Shown piece after piece: positions 1 to 7,379 of a stretch of 15,570 nt of DNA. Under the pieces are notes generated by a model. That model was not told the origin of the DNA and did no database searches. It saw only the letters and a list, made by a program, of their open reading frames with translations. Position 1 is the first letter of the stretch, and the number at the start of each line of letters is the position of its first letter. The DNA is from Butyrivibrio fibrisolvens. GTDB lineage: Bacteria; Bacillota; Clostridia; Lachnospirales; Lachnospiraceae. The translations under genes and the position numbers were made by a program. The stretch is from positions 4,930 to 20,499 of the forward strand of contig NZ_CP146965.1 of assembly GCF_037113525.1 (NCBI RefSeq), in the 5' to 3' direction.

Positions 1-1
1 A

Positions 2-670
2 AATTATTACAGCTATAAACGTATTTCAACAGATCAGGAACACCAAAATTTTAATAGGCAGATAAAAGCTCTTGAAAAATACGCTTCAGACCATGATATT
101 GAATACCTCATTGATTTTACAGAAGAAAAATCTGCCAGGAATTTTTCTGAACGTCCTCAATTCAAGAAGCTTGATACACTTTTACAATCAGGCGATACCG
201 TAGTTTTCAAGGACTTATCTCGTTTTACGCGTGAAGCGGAAAACGGATACAAAAAATATATGGAATGGCTAGATAGAGGCATAAACATTGTTTTTATTGA
301 TAATCCTACAGTCAGCTCCGACTATATCCGGCAGATGATGACAACAGCAGAAAATCAGGATATTGTCACCAAAACAGCTATGGAAGGGATAATAAAGCTA
401 CTCCTTATTGTCGAACTAGATAGGGCAGAGCAGCAGAGAAGATATATTTCACAAGCCATCACAGACGGAATTAAAGCCAGCTCCAAAAAGAGCGGAAGAA
501 AGGAAGGAAGTATGGATAAATTTACAGATGAACTCAAAGCCGATATTAACCTATATTTAGGAAATAGAAGCATAACGCAAGTAGAACTTATGAAAAAGCA
601 CAATATAAGCCGGAATACATTAAAAAAATACATTAACTTTGTGGATACCGATAACAAAAAGCATTTGTGA
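2..670 (+). CDS. Serine recombinase (resolvase/invertase family), 5' end off the window
   Basis: Small serine recombinase that would cut and rejoin DNA through a phosphoserine link. The frame is open from base 2, so 222 residues are visible and only a few N-terminal residues should be missing. Seen: the family signature YKRIST with the candidate catalytic serine at visible residue 9, then QNFNRQ, and KDLSRFTRE near residue 70-78 matching the usual LSR-type active-site arginine region. A long helix follows around residues 125-155, then a GRKEG hinge near 165. A helix-turn-helix sits at the C-terminus (ITQVELMKKHNISRNTLKKYI). This matches the short Hin/Tn3-resolvase design of about 200 aa, not the large serine integrases. 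It probably resolves multimers or inverts a segment of the element. It stands alone; the next gene is on the other strand. Confidence 0.9.
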   Translation, partial: NYYSYKRISTDQEHQNFNRQIKALEKYASDHDIEYLIDFTEEKSARNFSERPQFKKLDTLLQSGDTVVFKDLSRFTREAENGYKKYMEWLDRGINIVFIDNPTVSSDYIRQMMTTAENQDIVTKTAMEGIIKLLLIVELDRAEQQRRYISQAITDGIKASSKKSGRKEGSMDKFTDELKADINLYLGNRSITQVELMKKHNISRNTLKKYINFVDTDNKKHL

Positions 671-782
671 TCAGCTCGATTACTATTATAAGAAAAAAAT
701 CAAAAGAGACCATATAATAACAGAACTCTTTGATCACCAATTAGAAGTTCTATCGGAAGCCACAACAGTCTACAGAAGATAA
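669..782 (+). pseudogene. Possible C-terminal remnant of a lost gene
   Basis: Directly after the recombinase stop, a different frame stays open for 37 codons and ends at TAA (780-782). The translation looks protein-like (for example DHIITELFDHQLEVLSEAT) but has no start codon or ribosome binding site of its own. It may be the tail of a deleted gene or a frameshifted extension. This is weak evidence; it could be chance open frame. Confidence 0.2.
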
Positions 783-784
783 CG

Positions 785-1501
785 TTAATATTGGCAATAA
801 TATCCCAGTTTTTTACTCAAACGTTGTGATTGTATAGATATGGAACTTTCTACATCATTAAAGAAGGTAGGCAGAATAACTGCGCCTTGCTTAATGATAA
901 TTTTATGCTGAAACTGTAAAAAATTGGACTTAAACTGACGATTACTTTCTTTCAATAAGGACGCTGGCAAAAATGGTCTTCTGGCATTACTCATTTCTCC
1001 ATATCGATATGCAACAATGTCGAAAGGAACCCCCGGCGTAACTGATAAAACTCGGCTAATTGCCTCAATATACCTGGAATCACGTGAATCTTGATATAAA
1101 GAATGACCATGTATCATATTACTACTATTAAGGTCGGATGGGGATGCGTTGGCAATCATAGGTAGCATATAAGCAAAATTAAAAAATTGAATTTCATCTT
1201 CTGTATGAAATTTAAATGGCGTGATTATTTTACAGCCATTGTAAAATGGGTTTTGGCGGGCAATTTCATTTAATAGTCTGATAATACATAATACAGTATT
1301 ATATTCGTAAACATAGTAACCATCTTTGCTTAATTTAAATCCTGCAGACCGTAATGATTCCATATATAAATCATAGCTGTATGTTGAAACAGTATAATTA
1401 GATAAATAAGCTGCAGTCCCAATTTTTCTTAAATTGGGATGGTACATTTGAAATTTTCTTATTTTTGAATCCAAAGAAGCTGTTAATTCACTTTGTTCCA
1501 T
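785..1501 (-). CDS. Orphan 238-aa protein, possible ADP-ribosyltransferase fold
   Basis: Not firmly recognised. The N-terminal half (1-150) looks mainly helical with no signal peptide or membrane segment. The C-terminal half has the order of elements expected of the R-S-E class of ADP-ribosyltransferases: DIVAYRYGEM with R166, then FLPASL with S181, then a strand KIIIKQGAVILP, then NDVESSI with candidate E218. The same elements occur in the better ART at 13736-14314 (LVLYRGV, FLQTSL, RIYVPAG, YYEVDL). If real, it would transfer ADP-ribose from NAD to an unknown target. No good ribosome binding site precedes the ATG; GGAAAA lies about 12 bases upstream, so expression may be weak or the start may differ. 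It diverges from the SPFH operon across about 270 bases that contain the palindrome ATGATATCAT (1686-1695). Confidence 0.6.
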   Translation of the reverse strand: MEQSELTASLDSKIRKFQMYHPNLRKIGTAAYLSNYTVSTYSYDLYMESLRSAGFKLSKDGYYVYEYNTVLCIIRLLNEIARQNPFYNGCKIITPFKFHTEDEIQFFNFAYMLPMIANASPSDLNSSNMIHGHSLYQDSRDSRYIEAISRVLSVTPGVPFDIVAYRYGEMSNARRPFLPASLLKESNRQFKSNFLQFQHKIIIKQGAVILPTFFNDVESSISIQSQRLSKKLGYYCQY

Positions 1502-1770
1502 TGAGTTTACATTTTTCCAGACAAATAATCGACATTATTCTATATATAAACAATATTTCACGTGTATCGGGTATGAATCAATATCAATAAATGATAAAGT
1601 TGAATTATATATAATAACATGGTTTTGCAACCCGGTTCTTCATTATCACAATTAGTTATGGCACTGCACAAAATATTGAACTATTATGATATCATTTAAG
1701 AAGAATAAAAATTAATACGCTTAATTTTTTGAATTGTATTGCTTCACAAATAGAAAGAGAGGAAAACAAA

Positions 1771-2952
1771 TTGGCACTCGAACAAATAATCAAATATGAA
1801 GGTGATAATACTACATTTGTATGGAAGCATCCATGTGAAGATTTTAATACAGGAAGTCAACTGATCGTTCATGAATCGCAGGAAGCTCTGTTTTTTTTAA
1901 ATGGACAAGCTTTGGATTTGTTTGGTCCCGGCAGGCACACACTTGAAACGCAAAATATTCCTCTGTTAAGCAAAATTGCAAATATTCCAACTGGTGGCGA
2001 AACACCGTTCCATTGTGAAGTCTATTTTATAAATAAGACGGAACAGATGGCTATTAAGTGGGGAACAGACAGTAAAGTACAGTATGTTGAGCCAACTTAT
2101 CATTTTCCTATATCTATAGGCGCTAATGGAGAGATGACCCTTTCTGTTGCAGATTCAAGGTTGTTAGTTGTTAACCTGGTCGGAACGGAACGAGTACTTG
2201 ATCAGACAACTATTACCAGATATTTCAGAGCTTTTCTGATGACAAAAGTAAAGACCTATATTGCCCAGACAATAAAGGCAAATGCAATAAACATCTTCGA
2301 AATAGATGAAAAACTTGAAGATTTCTCGGCAGAGCTAAAGCAACGACTCGAAAAAGATTTTGCTGATTATGGAGTATCCCTGAATCGCTTCTTTGTAACT
2401 GCAATTGTTAAACCTGATGGCGATCCACAATATGAAAAATTCAAGGATCTTCATTTCAGGCAGTACGCAGACATTGCAGAAGCACAGCTGCAGCAAAAGG
2501 TCGGCATTATTGAACAGCAGACAAAGGCTCAGCAGATGGTTATAGAGTCTCAGGGAATTGCTCAAAAGCGTGCTACAGAAGGCTATACATACCAACAGGA
2601 GAGAGGTTTCGATGTTGCTGAGAAAGTCGCACAGAACGAAGGAAGCGGAAATTTCAGCAGTGCGGGAATAGGTCTTGGAATGATAGCCGGTGTCGGCGGA
2701 GCTATCGGTAATACCGTAGGGAATGTATTCAATCAGTCTGTATCAGCCATGAATGATAATATTCCTGCATCTGCAGAAACTCCAAAATTCTGCGATGTAT
2801 GCGGTTCGGAACTCACTCCCGGAGCGATATTTTGTGATAACTGCGGATCTGCTATCAACACAGTAAATGCTAACGTATGCCCAAACTGCGGTTTTACATT
2901 TATAAGACCAGGTAAGTTCTGTCCAAAATGTGGCGTAAAGAGAGGAGAATAA
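1771..2952 (+). CDS. SPFH-domain protein with C-terminal zinc ribbons
   Basis: Resembles the SPFH/band-7 proteins annotated as virion core protein-like (COG4260, YdjL type), which form membrane-associated scaffolds. The SPFH region fills roughly residues 1-200, then a charged and glutamine-rich helix (about 215-280; AEAQLQQKVGIIEQQTKAQQ), a glycine-rich stretch, and two zinc-ribbon modules at the end with paired CxxC motifs (CDVCGSE, CDNCGSA, CPNCGFT, CPKCGVK). I place the start at TTG 1771 because AGAGAGG sits 8 bases upstream. An in-frame ATG at 1729 lacks such a site. It gives a 393-aa protein. The membrane-protein gene begins one base after the stop, so the two are co-transcribed. The shared zinc ribbons with the third gene suggest a common complex; function unknown. 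Confidence 0.85.
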   Translation: MALEQIIKYEGDNTTFVWKHPCEDFNTGSQLIVHESQEALFFLNGQALDLFGPGRHTLETQNIPLLSKIANIPTGGETPFHCEVYFINKTEQMAIKWGTDSKVQYVEPTYHFPISIGANGEMTLSVADSRLLVVNLVGTERVLDQTTITRYFRAFLMTKVKTYIAQTIKANAINIFEIDEKLEDFSAELKQRLEKDFADYGVSLNRFFVTAIVKPDGDPQYEKFKDLHFRQYADIAEAQLQQKVGIIEQQTKAQQMVIESQGIAQKRATEGYTYQQERGFDVAEKVAQNEGSGNFSSAGIGLGMIAGVGGAIGNTVGNVFNQSVSAMNDNIPASAETPKFCDVCGSELTPGAIFCDNCGSAINTVNANVCPNCGFTFIRPGKFCPKCGVKRGE

Positions 2953-2953
2953 T

Positions 2954-3720
2954 ATGCAGAATAAGCGCAATTATTTAATAACGGCGGTAATATTTGTTTT
3001 ATTCAACCTGATAGCATTCGTGATACCAGGAGATAAAACTACAGTCTTCTGGATTTCATATGTATTTACAGTTTTTTCATTTGGAATATTTCTATTTATC
3101 TGGAATAAAACACTTGGTTCAGGGAAACAGTTAAAGAGCAAATTTCTTTCAATCCCGATATTTTATGTATCTTCATGCTACTTCATAGTGCAATTTGTTT
3201 CATTCCTTATTTTTAAATTTGCGCTGACAAATATTCCTGTATGGGCAGCCATTTTAGTTAATACACTTCATGCTACTTCATAGTGCAATTTGTTTCATTC
3301 CTTATTTTTAAATTTGCGCTGACAAATATTCCTGTATGGGCAGCCATTTTAGTTAATACATTCATCTTAGGAATCTCACTGATTTTTTTGATTGTGGCCG
3401 ACGGTTCAAAAGAGTATATCGAATCAGTAGATAAAAAAGTCCAGGATAAGATTTTATGGATAAAAGAAGCTCAGACCGACGTTGATATTCTTATATCAGA
3501 AGCTACTGACAGCGAAGTAAAAGACGCATTACGCGAGCTATCAAAAGTTATTAGATACAGCGATCCCATGAGCGATAGTTCTTTGGTGGAGCTTGAAAGT
3601 CAGATAAGTGAAAAAATCGGATCTCTGGTTATTTTTGATAAAGAAAAAACATTGACGGATATTTCGCAGATTAAGCAGCTCATCGAAGCAAGAAATAAAA
3701 AATGTCTTATAAGGAAGTGA
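2954..3720 (+). pseudogene. Multi-pass membrane protein, split by a 95-bp tandem duplication
   Basis: The first open part (2954-3283, after the site AGAGGAG) encodes about three hydrophobic segments and then stops at TAG in the second copy of a duplicated 95-bp block. A second open part starts at GTG 3283, overlapping that TAG as TAGTG, and runs to 3720. Removing one copy of the block restores one frame of 223 residues: about four membrane helices in residues 5-130, then a charged, helical cytoplasmic tail (VDKKVQDKILWIKEAQTDVD and onward). So the ancestral gene was a membrane protein between the SPFH and zinc-TPR genes. As it stands the gene is frameshifted, unless reinitiation at the overlapping GTG gives a second chain carrying the last helices and the tail. 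An assembly artefact is possible. Confidence 0.8.
3171..3360 (+). repeat. Exact 95-bp tandem duplication
   Basis: Bases 3171-3265 and 3266-3360 are identical over all 95 positions, both beginning CTTCATGCTA and ending AGTTAATACA. As 95 is not a multiple of three, the duplication shifts the frame of the membrane-protein gene. Perfect identity suggests a very recent event, slippage or an assembly error. The motif TTCAT lies near both original boundaries and could have promoted slippage. Confidence 0.95.
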
Positions 3721-3729
3721 GGATTTAAC

Positions 3730-5124
3730 ATGGGTGCACTAGTATGTGATATTTGTGGTGGAAAGCTTGTTATCGGCGCAGGAGGGATTGCTACGTGCGA
3801 AAGCTGTGGAACGGAATACAGCCCAGAAAGAGTAAAAGAAAAGGCAATGGAAATTCGCGGCACAGTTAGTATTGATAATTCAAATATGATCAATAACTGG
3901 ATAGCGTTGGCAGATAAAGCATTTGAATCCAACAATTTTCAAGAGGCTTATGATTACTATACAAAAGTTCTCGAAACAGACCCGCAAAATTGGAAAGCTA
4001 CATTATCTCGAATGGCCGTATCCTTTTATAAAGAAGATGTACCAAATCCGCGATATTTAGATTTTTATAACACAGTTAAAAACACTTATGATTTAATTAT
4101 TCAATCAGATATGAATCCTGATGACAAAACATCCGCCATCAAATATGTGGTTACTAATGGGTGTCGGATTGGCGAAAGAGCTGCAGGTTACTATTTAGAT
4201 ACTACGGGGTATACCGTCGATTATTTTATAGACAAATGGAAGGAAGTTCATGAAACAACACCGAAAATTTGCATTAAAACCCTTGAAGAAATATTAGATT
4301 TACTTGATTCTCTTGACAATACTGAGGATTTTAAAGATTCCATTATAGACATCAAAAAAACAATATGTGCTCTATTACGATGTATGTGCCAAAACTGTAT
4401 ATGTTATGGCATAAATTATAAGGATCATGTTGTTGTTGGATTACTTGCAAGTGAAAAAAAAGAGTATGTTTCAAAATATAATTTTTATCTTGCAGAAATA
4501 CGTGAGACAGACCCAGAATATGCAAGAAATAAGTATTCGCAAATTGATGCTTGGGATCCACCACAAGAATTCGATAAAAACAGATATGACAAAATGTTGA
4601 ATTATTGGCAAAAGCATGAAGAAGAAGTAAAACAACAAAGATTAGCAGAAATAGAGAAAAGAAAAAGAGATGAATATTGGGGGGCTCACCCAGAAGAAAA
4701 AGCGGATTACGATGAAAAACTCACTACACTTCAAAATGAATTTGATTCCCAGAATATCAAACTGAGCGAAATTGTTAATCAAATAACTGAACTGCAAAGT
4801 AAGAGCAGAGAAAATAACCTCTCGGCAATTCAACAGCAACATCAAGGCGTTTTAGAGCAATTAGATTCTATTTCTGCGGAAATTTCATCACTTGGTATTT
4901 TTAGGGGAAAACAGAAAAAAGCACTACAGGAAGAATATGATGTGCTTATAAAGAGTCAAGCTGAACTTCATAATCAATTAGTTGATGCGCAAGGCATTGA
5001 AGAAGATATACAAATGAAAATGACCGAATTACAAAGTCAAAAAAATCTTTACGAAGATAAAATAACTGAAATCAATAATAAAATAACACAGATACAAAAT
5101 GCAATAAACAACCCAGATTATTAG
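3730..5124 (+). CDS. Zinc-ribbon, TPR and coiled-coil protein
   Basis: A 464-aa protein with no signal peptide or membrane segment. Residues 6-30 form a zinc ribbon of two CxxC knuckles (CDICGGK and CESCGTE). Residues 55-95 look like a TPR-type helix pair (WIALADKAFESNNFQEAYDYYTKVL), a usual protein-binding module. The middle is helical and of unknown fold, with a cysteine cluster (CMCQNCICYG) near 218-228 that could bind metal. Residues 300-460 are long coiled coil, rich in Q, E and K. AGTGAGG lies upstream of the ATG. It follows the membrane gene by 9 bases and is the last gene before a strong terminator. Zinc-ribbon/TPR proteins often sit beside SPFH proteins as scaffolds or adaptors; a specific activity cannot be assigned. 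Confidence 0.75.
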   Translation: MGALVCDICGGKLVIGAGGIATCESCGTEYSPERVKEKAMEIRGTVSIDNSNMINNWIALADKAFESNNFQEAYDYYTKVLETDPQNWKATLSRMAVSFYKEDVPNPRYLDFYNTVKNTYDLIIQSDMNPDDKTSAIKYVVTNGCRIGERAAGYYLDTTGYTVDYFIDKWKEVHETTPKICIKTLEEILDLLDSLDNTEDFKDSIIDIKKTICALLRCMCQNCICYGINYKDHVVVGLLASEKKEYVSKYNFYLAEIRETDPEYARNKYSQIDAWDPPQEFDKNRYDKMLNYWQKHEEEVKQQRLAEIEKRKRDEYWGAHPEEKADYDEKLTTLQNEFDSQNIKLSEIVNQITELQSKSRENNLSAIQQQHQGVLEQLDSISAEISSLGIFRGKQKKALQEEYDVLIKSQAELHNQLVDAQGIEEDIQMKMTELQSQKNLYEDKITEINNKITQIQNAINNPDY

Positions 5125-5147
5125 ACAAGATTAACACTTTAAAACAG

Positions 5148-5173
5148 CTGAACACAATAGTTGATGTGTTCAG
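5148..5173. repeat. 9-bp inverted repeat after the SPFH operon
   Basis: CTGAACACA (5148-5156) and TGTGTTCAG (5165-5173) are perfect inverse complements around an 8-base spacer, 23 bases after the zinc-TPR stop. No T-run follows, so it is not itself a terminator. It could be a protein site or an RNA-stabilising hairpin. Confidence 0.5.
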
Positions 5174-5182
5174 TTCCAAACA

Positions 5183-5220
5183 GTAAAGAAAGAAGTGCCC
5201 TCCGGCGCTTCTTTCTTTAC
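5183..5220. terminator. Bidirectional terminator between convergent operons
   Basis: A 17-bp stem (5183-5199 with 5204-5220, one G-T wobble) with loop CTCC. Arms begin GTAAAGAAAGAAG and end CTTCTTTCTTTAC. It lies between the plus-strand SPFH operon and the minus-strand toxin gene, whose stop codon (5217-5219) is inside the right arm, so it likely ends both transcripts. Confidence 0.85.
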
Positions 5221-5480
5221 TTATCTCTGTAATGTGATCCACATTGAGCTATTTCGACAGCATCATCATGAATCCGAAATACAATCCTATTCTTTTCATC
5301 GATTCTGACGCTCCAAAATCCGGCCAAATTTCCAGATAATGGTTCAGGCTTGCCAGTACAATGAATACCATTACGATCGATATCATCTAAAAGACGGTTG
5401 ATTTTTTTGAGCGTTTTCTTATCTTGGTTCTGCCAATAACAGTAATCATCCCAGGCTTCATCAGACCATATTTTTCTCAT
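5217..5480 (-). CDS. yoeB: YoeB/Txe-family mRNA interferase toxin
   Basis: A ribosome-dependent endoribonuclease of the RelE superfamily that cleaves mRNA in the ribosomal A site. The 87-aa sequence follows E. coli YoeB closely along its length: IWSDEAWDDYCYWQ at the start, GKPEPL, the core GFWSVRIDEKNRIVF, and a terminal SHY. The residues that serve as catalytic in YoeB fall at identical positions: E46, R65 and H83, followed by Y84. It therefore looks active. Its ATG overlaps the antitoxin stop (TGATG), so the two are translationally coupled with antitoxin first. The partner is of the RelB/DinJ type instead of the Phd/YefM type that pairs with E. coli YoeB. Confidence 0.93.
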   Translation of the reverse strand: MRKIWSDEAWDDYCYWQNQDKKTLKKINRLLDDIDRNGIHCTGKPEPLSGNLAGFWSVRIDEKNRIVFRIHDDAVEIAQCGSHYRDK

Positions 5481-5737
5481 CAGTCTACCTCTATGAGCTC
5501 ATGTTCAGTACCCTTACCTTCGTGCAGCTGCTGTACTGATCTTTCAAGGCGTTCCATATTGGCAGCACTATAAAATGGATCTGCCTTTACCTCAAAAGGA
5601 AGTCTTTGCTCTCTTATAACCGTCTTTACAAACATATTTACCGCAACAGATGCATTCATTCCAACCTGATCGCAGAATGCTTCAAATGTTTTTTTATCTT
5701 CACTGTCTACTCTTACACTTAAAGTTGATTGTGCCAT
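5480..5737 (-). CDS. RelB/DinJ-family antitoxin
   Basis: An 85-aa antitoxin that would neutralise the adjacent toxin and repress their promoter. Residues 3-45 form a ribbon-helix-helix DNA-binding domain (STLSVRVDSEDKKTFEAF, then GMNASVAVNMFVK). The C-terminal part (FYSAANMERLERSVQQL, GTEHELIEVD) is the usual toxin-wrapping tail of DinJ-type antitoxins. I choose ATG 5737 because AAAGGAG lies 9 bases upstream. An upstream in-frame ATG at 5773 would add 12 residues and lies upstream of that site. The stop overlaps the toxin start. A consensus promoter lies just upstream (5762-5790). Confidence 0.92.
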   Translation of the reverse strand: MAQSTLSVRVDSEDKKTFEAFCDQVGMNASVAVNMFVKTVIREQRLPFEVKADPFYSAANMERLERSVQQLHEGKGTEHELIEVD

Positions 5738-5761
5738 AGAGATCATCTCCTTTCTCTTTTT

Positions 5762-5790
5762 ATAATATCGCAAATGTGTGACTATAGCAA
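5762..5790 (-). promoter_or_regulatory. Promoter of the toxin-antitoxin operon
   Basis: Reading the minus strand, TTGCTA (5785-5790) and TATTAT (5762-5767) are 17 bases apart, a sigma-70-type arrangement ending about 25 bases before the antitoxin ATG. The antitoxin probably binds here for autoregulation. Confidence 0.7.
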
Positions 5791-5836
5791 TACATTGTAA
5801 TATATTCTATGATTTGATGTGATAAAGCTGGGGAAG

Positions 5837-6027
5837 GGTTCCAAGGGAAACGGGCGCGGCTGCTTGCAGCCGGGGGCAGCTCGGGGGTTCCCTTGGTCCT
5901 GGAACCTGCGGATATCTGAAGGGATAGCGAAAACGTAGATTCAGCAATGGGGACAGGGGTCTGGGGAGATGGTCAGGCTCGGCTCTCCCCAGCCTTTGAG
6001 GAAGCTACAGCTGGCAGCTCCCTCAAA
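5837..6027. repeat. GC-rich hairpin cluster between the toxin-antitoxin and ArdC-N genes
   Basis: This stretch is far more GC-rich than the neighbouring genes. It holds nested inverted repeats: CCAAGGGAA (5841-5849) with TTCCCTTGG (5888-5896), enclosing CGGCTGC/GCAGCCG (5857-5863, 5866-5872); CTGGGGAGA (5961-5969) with TCTCCCCAG (5984-5992); and TTTGAGG (5995-6001) with CCTCAAA (6021-6027). No protein-coding potential was seen. It may be a structured 3' region of the minus-strand operon. Confidence 0.6.
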
Positions 6028-6031
6028 AATT

Positions 6032-6355
6032 TTATTGCGCGATTGCTTCAGTCTGGGCTTCGGTAAACCAAAACGCTTTAGTCTGAAACATTGATTCTTG
6101 CGGCTCTTCGTCCTTGTCCTTCGGCTTCTTTGTTGTATGCTTCCATATCATAAAGGTAGCAATCGACTTTTCGCCCCGCTTTACTTGTCTGTTTAATCCT
6201 TTCCATCCGGCGTATGTGTGTATCTGTTCCGGCTCTTCAAGTTGTATTTTCTCACCGTCCTCATTTTCTACGGTTATGGTGTGCCCTGTTCCTTTTAAAA
6301 TGCCCTTTTCCATCAAGTCTATTCTGTTATTAAAAATAATCTGCTCGTTTGTCAT
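6032..6355 (-). CDS. ArdC-like N-terminal (ssDNA-binding) domain protein
   Basis: A 107-aa protein made only of the domain found at the N-terminus of ArdC antirestriction proteins (PF08401 type). Seen: a helical start (MTNEQIIFNNRIDLMEKG), then EEPEQIHTYAGWKGLNRQVKRGEKSIATFMIWK, which matches the family pattern of a W-K-x-x-x-x-x-V-K-x-G core. An acidic/lysine linker and FQTKAFWFTEAQTE follow. The metalloprotease-like C-terminal half of full ArdC is absent, as is common in Firmicute elements. Known ArdC protects incoming single-stranded DNA; here that role is inferred. AAAGGAG lies 9 bases before the ATG. It is downstream of the DUF5688-like gene in the same orientation, separated by a 9-bp hairpin. 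Confidence 0.85.
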   Translation of the reverse strand: MTNEQIIFNNRIDLMEKGILKGTGHTITVENEDGEKIQLEEPEQIHTYAGWKGLNRQVKRGEKSIATFMIWKHTTKKPKDKDEEPQESMFQTKAFWFTEAQTEAIAQ

Positions 6356-6373
6356 GTAACTTTGCTCCTTTCC

Positions 6374-6400
6374 TGTGGGGAGTTTTTACGGCTCCCCACA
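6374..6400. repeat. 9-bp hairpin between two minus-strand genes
   Basis: TGTGGGGAG (6374-6382) and CTCCCCACA (6392-6400) pair perfectly around a 9-base loop. On the minus strand the hairpin ends just before the ArdC-N ribosome binding site, so it may attenuate transcription or tune translation. The minus-strand loop contains AAAAA and no T-run follows, so it is not a classical terminator. Confidence 0.6.
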
Positions 6401-6422
6401 TCTGCTATTTATCTGTAAAGCC

Positions 6423-7250
6423 TTAAAACTCTAATACATAGGCTCTGTCTGTCAATCTCTCTTCGGGTGCTACTTCGGAAGCATTGACCTGTGAAACCAT
6501 ATCGGAAAACATTTCAATGTCCATATCATCTGTATACGGAATGATTATCATTTCATGCACAGATGACGGAAGCACAAGAAGCTTTTTTGTGTGGTGCTGT
6601 TCCGTAAACTCTGCAAGGTGCTTTCTATCACAGATTGCAGATGCTCCCTTCATCTTCTTCCTATTTGTAATAATGTACATAGGCATTTCAGATTCCATTT
6701 CCTCATCATACGGAACGCCCATCAATTCAGACATTACCTTTGCCATAGATTCAATCTGTGTATCTGCAAAGGTGTTTTTTCTTGCCTGCTCCCATGCTTC
6801 AGATTCTGATACGGAAGCATTTTCAAGATATGAAGCGGAAACCTTGATAGAATAACCATCTTCGCCCATCTCTCCACCGATATACAGATAGCTTTCAATT
6901 CCTTCAAGCTCGGAAGCTCCTTTTATAAGGTCTTCGTTTGATGCCTTCTGTAAACCGATGCGGATATGAGATAAAACAAAATCTCTGTCTGTAAGCTCGG
7001 CAATATTAAAAGTAGTGTCCTTGTGTGCTTCGTATGTATCAATGATACGTGAAACCACATCATCAAGGCTCTTGCCTTCTTCCTCTGCTCTTGAAATAAG
7101 CTGTTCCGTATAAATCACGGGTGCGATTGCAGAACCTTCTGTTCTGATAATGATTCCTTCAAGAACTACTCCGTTCTTTGTGCTGTCCTGTGCTGTTGCG
7201 TTGTAGCCTCTGTTTGTGAGTTCGCTGATTATCATTTCTCTTGTCATCAT
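6423..7250 (-). CDS. DUF5688-like protein
   Basis: A 275-aa soluble protein resembling the DUF5688 family frequent on Clostridia conjugative elements; its biochemical function is unknown. Seen: N-terminal helix and strand (TREMIISELTNRGYNATAQD) leading to a strand region (GVVLEGIIIRTEGSAIAPVIY). A helix with EEEGKSLDDVVSRIIDTYEAH follows, then a central acidic region. The C-terminal part has alternating strands and helices (MYIITNRKKMKGASAICDRK, LLVLPSSVHEMIIIPYTD). There is no signal peptide, membrane helix or known catalytic motif. AAAAGGAG sits 8 bases before the first of two tandem ATG codons. It is transcribed with the ArdC-N gene and a possible small peptide upstream. The family name is from recall and not from a search. 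Confidence 0.75.
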   Translation of the reverse strand: MMTREMIISELTNRGYNATAQDSTKNGVVLEGIIIRTEGSAIAPVIYTEQLISRAEEEGKSLDDVVSRIIDTYEAHKDTTFNIAELTDRDFVLSHIRIGLQKASNEDLIKGASELEGIESYLYIGGEMGEDGYSIKVSASYLENASVSESEAWEQARKNTFADTQIESMAKVMSELMGVPYDEEMESEMPMYIITNRKKMKGASAICDRKHLAEFTEQHHTKKLLVLPSSVHEMIIIPYTDDMDIEMFSDMVSQVNASEVAPEERLTDRAYVLEF

Positions 7251-7289
7251 GGTAAATTCTCCTTTTCATTAAACTGATTGATTGATTTT

Positions 7290-7379
7290 TTAAGGCTCGC
7301 CAAAGCCCAAATTTGCTTTCCAAGATTCTGAAGCTTTTTCTGGAGGGGAGCGTTTCTTTTTCGGAAGCTGTAGTTTCAT
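7290..7379 (-). CDS. Possible 29-aa basic peptide
   Basis: A short frame with a strong ribosome binding site (AAAGGAG, 10 bases before ATG 7379). It encodes MKLQLPKKKRSPPEKASESW... and ends ...GFGEP at 7290-7292. The peptide is lysine-rich and proline-containing, with no membrane segment. It ends 39 bases upstream of the DUF5688-like ATG and would share its transcript. Its start lies within the left arm of the large inverted repeat at 7341-7680. Not recognised; it may be a leader peptide or a real small protein. Confidence 0.45.
   Translation of the reverse strand: MKLQLPKKKRSPPEKASESWKANLGFGEP

Noticed and set aside
6114..6359. Plus-strand frame opposite the ArdC-N gene
   Set aside because: It is the antisense shadow of a recognised domain and is hydrophobic only because of codon bias on the other strand.
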